From positions 274,501 through 338,500 of the forward strand of contig JAZGTH010000144.1 of the NCBI GenBank assembly GCA_036877525.1: a stretch of DNA of 64,000 nucleotides, written 5' to 3'. Below, piece by piece: positions 60,565 through 64,000 of the stretch. A model generated the notes under the pieces. It made no database searches. It was not told where the DNA came from and saw nothing but the letters and a program-made list of their open reading frames with translations. Position 1 is the stretch's first letter. Every line of letters begins with the position of its first letter. Source of the stretch: Chromobotia macracanthus. Taxonomy: Eukaryota > Chordata > Actinopteri > Cypriniformes > Botiidae. The translations under genes and the position numbers were made by a program.

Positions 60565-60570
60565 AATAAA
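60565..60570 (+). terminator. cct2: cct2 polyadenylation signal
   Basis: AATAAA about 150 bp after the stop codon, followed by a TGTGTTTGTTTTTATTG U/GU-rich stretch. Confidence 0.7.
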
Positions 60571-61233
60571 AACGATACAAACAAACTCAGCTAATGATGT
60601 GTTTGTTTTTATTGCAATTCAACATGGATTGAAACAGGAAGCATGAGGCACTGCAAAGAAATAACTAGATTGTATTTTATTGTTGGTATATAAACATCAA
60701 GTATTACTATTATAATCTGTTATCGTGAATTGATCAAGCACCAGTTTTTCTAAGTAATCAGACTTATTGCATTAAAGATTGGACTCAAGTTATATCTGGA
60801 GACCAGATTATCATGAAGATTTACAACTCTTACAATCTGCAGTGCTTTTGAATTTCATGTGGGTAAGCACACTAAAAATCTAGTTAATGTTTTATGTGTG
60901 CCTAAAAAGTCTGTAACAATGTCCCAAGATGCTTTTCTGTAACCTGACTGTATAACCTGCCAAGTGTTAAATCAACAGAACACATGAAAAGGGTCAGAAT
61001 GACCTCAAATATATCAATGGATCAAATACAACAATTTCTCTCACTGTTTTATATTTTGCCCTTTCCAGTATTTTCTGTCCTGTTTGATAATGAACGTGCT
61101 CTTGACCTGACCTGACCTGGTGTTATATATGACATGGTTCACTCAGATAAACAGGTTATGAGTTACTGTGACCAAGTTAAATACAGTGACCAGAATCATT
61201 TGATGTGGACTTGATGCAGACTAACACAACAGA
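60571..61233. other. cct2-nothepsin intergenic region
   Basis: No exon recognised. It should contain the promoter of the protease gene; no clear TATA or other motif stands out. GACCTGACCTGACCTGG at 61104-61120 is a short tandem of ACCTG words. Confidence 0.4.
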
Positions 61234-63516
61234 ATGAGGACGTTTCTGATCCTGCTTAGTTTGGGCTTTGTTCAAAGTCTGGTCAGGTAGGAGCATTTGA
61301 TTATTTTAATTTAGTGTTTATTTTAATTATTGAATTTGTGGGGTCTGTATTAGTATGTATCGCAGTTATTTAGTCAGACAGAGCGTCCTCATGTTTCTCA
61401 CACAGCCTCCTTCTCAATAATGGTTATTTCTCATGTCAATTATTTTGGGAAACTGCGCAGCTGCACAAGTCGCTGTTTTATACGTGTTTCATTGTTTGTT
61501 GACAGGAACAGAAGTGAGTGAATGAGAACAGCTTTATTCGGCTGTAATAAAATAAAAATGTGAGAAAAGGGAAGCAACGATTAACTAAATTAAACTCTGG
61601 AGCGCTGACGTCATGAACAGGCAAAGAAAGATGTGACGTCACCTGGCGACTTTTCAAGCAGACTTCAGCTACTAAACACCACCAACTCAACAGGTTTATA
61701 TGTCAGGCACTAGATCTTCTAGCGGAAGAATCGCGTCCAACAACGACTGCTCACGATAGAGCGCAACCTCCCATAGCTTACTGCAGAAATGATCAATATT
61801 ATCTAAAAATGGGTCACTACATGTGTTGTAGTAAAAGTGCAACACACGTATTTGTCCTCACCAGCATCCTGTCAGCAGCGCGTTTAAAATGGCTTGATGT
61901 TTCGTCAGAGTGCCGCTGCACCGCCTGCTCTCAGTGCGGAGGGAGCTGCGCGCCGCCGGGCAGCTGCAGGAGTTCATGCGCGAGCACGAGCCGGACATCT
62001 TCTCGCGCCGCTACGCGCAATGTTTCCCGCCAGCGCGGAACTACTTGCGGCGGGGGGGGAAAACAGCGGAGAGACTTTACAACTTCATGGACGTAAGGAA
62101 GCGTGTGAATGTTTAGATGTTGTTATTGTTTGCCTCTTATGGGTCATGATATGAAAAATAAGACTAATGACTTGCTGTAGGCAGTCACTCAACTAACCCA
62201 GTAGCTATTGAGTTGTCCAAATTTGGAGTCTGTATGCTTTATTATTTTAAGTATTTGCTATTGACTGTTAAAATATGAAGTATTTGGCAGTGTAGAGTGA
62301 CACATACTGTTTGTTGTTCTTTTGATCAAAAGTGCAGATGGATTTATGTTTACAGACAGTATCCCACTTATAATTGGAGGCAAAAGACTACAAGCATAGA
62401 TGTGCTATGTCTTCTGTTTCACTGGGGCTTCCAGAATTGGCTCAGATTGATCGGTTTGGTCTAGAACTTACTTGGGCTCAAACTGCTGTGGTAACACTGA
62501 CAACATTGACTGTTTTTGTAATGGCTTCAGAAGCTGAAATTCGCAATTATGGTAATGGTAATTTCCACCACATGCTTGGGATGTTCGGCCAGTAACAACA
62601 TACTGTGTCATCTGCGCAGTCAGAGTACATTGAGCTTTTTGGGAGGATGTAGAAAATCCATGTGTTTAGAAGAGCAGGGCATAGAGGATCTACAATAATG
62701 GAGAGTATGTGAAAAATAATGTGTTTTGAAACTTGAGCTATGTTAACATGTTTCGTTTCACCCAGTACACAAAATTATGGTCCTTGAAAATAGCACAATA
62801 TCTTTTTATTAAAAATACAAAAATCATAAGGCTTTAATGCATGCGTCTGAATCGTGCACTCCTAACCCTAAGACAGTATCATCAGAGTCAGAGAACCTTT
62901 AGAACACTGAAAGAAACCTAAAAGAAGTTTTCCTTGAAACATATATTTATATAACATGTATAGCTAATATAAATGATATAAATGTATATTATACAAAGAT
63001 TGACAGCTATAGATATAGATAGATATTGTGATATAAAATATTGATATATATAAAGATATATAAAATGTTTATAATAAATAACCAATTGTCATGATGTTAT
63101 ATTGTGTGCAAAGGCTCAGTTCTTTGGTCAGATCAGTCTGGGAAGTCCACCACAGAACTTCACAGTGATCTTTGACACAGGCTCCTCAGATCTCTGGGTC
63201 CCTTCATCATACTGTGTCAGCCAAGCATGTGGTAACTAACAGCCCCTCCAATGTTTGAGTATTCTTTAGTATTTAGTATTTATCACAGTTTCATTAATGA
63301 ATTCAGGATTATGAATGCTGAGAATGATCCAGCGATGTATGAAATGATGTGAAGATCATTTGTGCTGTTGAATCATTTTGCTCTTCTTCTGGCACAGTGA
63401 TGCACAATAAGTTCAAGGCCTTTGAATCGAGCACTTACATTCATGATGGACGAGTGTTTGGCATCCATTACGGCTCTGGACACCTGCTGGGGGTCATGGC
63501 CAGAGAGGAACTAAAG
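61234..63516 (+). CDS. nots: Nothepsin-like aspartic protease (5' exons)
   Basis: Four coding exons, 61234-61286, 61909-62092, 63114-63231 and 63398-63516, join in phase (158 residues) and continue past the window. Residues 1-17 (MRTFLILLSLGFVQSLV) form a signal peptide. Residues 19-79 are a basic propeptide (RLLSVRRELRAAGQ, EHEPDIFSRRYAQCFPP, ERLYNFMD). The mature enzyme begins near AQFFGQISLG, with catalytic FDTGSS (Asp100), LWVPSSYC and the flap Tyr in IHYGSGHLLGV. Exon sizes 118 and 119 bp are those of pepsin-family exons 3 and 4. The propeptide and flap resemble fish nothepsin, a liver aspartic protease, more than cathepsin D, E or pepsin as I remember them. Class is certain; the symbol is less so. 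Confidence 0.8.
61606..61641 (+). promoter_or_regulatory. Pair of perfect CRE palindromes in nots intron 1
   Basis: TGACGTCA occurs at 61606-61613 and again at 61634-61641, 28 bp apart start to start, in an otherwise AT-rich intron. Chance recurrence of an 8-mer at this spacing is low, so an intronic CREB/ATF-responsive element is a reasonable inference. Confidence 0.45.
62093..63113 (+). other. nots intron 2
   Basis: AT-rich, with TATA/GATA-type simple sequence at about 62940-63070. Open frame 62374-62595 has no recognisable similarity. Confidence 0.4.
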
Positions 63517-63880
63517 GTAATCTCATACCTTTAAGTATATATCTCATACCTTTAAGTAAAGAATACAGTTTAGTTCAGTGAAGCATTGCTGTTATTATTG
63601 CTCATAGTGATGTAAAGAAACCTTAACTGTAAGTATTAAACCCAATAAACTCACCCTGCAATGAATGATTCTCAAATCATGCTTTAATGCTTTAATTTTC
63701 CCCTGATGGATAATGTGTACAAAACAGAATATCATAGACCTCAGATTTTGGCTAGAAGTGGTGTGGCTCTGTAGTTAAAGATCCAGGCAGGGAACTGAAA
63801 GGTTTCAGGGTAATGCACCAGATGACATACACATACATATATTACAATACACAAACACACATAAGTTAGTGCAGGATGAT

Positions 63881-63985
<105 letters not shown>

Positions 63986-64000
63986 TTTGCGTTGTTGTTC

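Overview
The window is nuclear DNA of a teleost fish. The evidence is short-intron vertebrate genes with GT-AG splicing, a nothepsin-type aspartic protease (a family known mainly from fish), Harbinger, L2 and hAT-like transposon relics of fish type, and many minisatellites. A cyprinid-like fish is my guess from the repeat style; the species cannot be fixed from the sequence.

Gene layout: a broken C-type lectin relic (+, 1.6-3.2 kb); arfgap3 (+, 16 coding exons, 23.8-36.4 kb); ikbip (+, 3 coding exons, 38.1-41.4 kb); rab19-like (-, 3 coding exons, 43.8-46.4 kb); cct2 (+, 16 coding exons, 55.3-60.4 kb); and the first four exons of a nothepsin-like aspartic protease (+, from 61.2 kb, running off the end). 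Splice phases close for every exon, giving proteins of 521 (ArfGAP3), 360 (IKBIP), 230 (Rab19) and 535 (CCT2) residues. These are unrelated housekeeping and trafficking genes that are neighbours; no operon-like cooperation is implied. Between 19.1 and 23.3 kb lies a decayed PIF/Harbinger transposon with its Myb-like ORF (+) and transposase (-). It has an L2 LINE inserted in one gene and a minisatellite grown inside the other.

The striking property is tandem repetition. Eight minisatellite arrays with unrelated units cover about 26 kb, roughly 40% of the window: 36-bp unit (4.6-5.6 kb), 39/47-bp (5.8-14.2 kb), GA-rich (17.6-18.2 kb), 65-bp (21.6-22.8 kb), 35-bp (25.6-32.9 kb), 22-bp (37.7-38.0 kb), 8/9-bp (47.5-53.0 kb) and 29-bp (53.0-55.3 kb). 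Several grew out of functional sequence. The 35-bp unit contains a copy of the arfgap3 exon 4 splice donor and fills about 99% of intron 4. The 65-bp unit contains Harbinger transposase codons. The 29-bp array ends about 70 bp before the cct2 start codon. The 22-bp array sits just upstream of the ikbip start and carries ten minimal ATG-to-stop uORFs. The 39-bp unit carries the E-box TCACGTGA and the 8/9-bp array carries the branch-point word TACTAAC, each in very many copies. A second notable point is the long alternative terminal exon of ikbip, still recognisable by homology but broken by stops and frameshifts.
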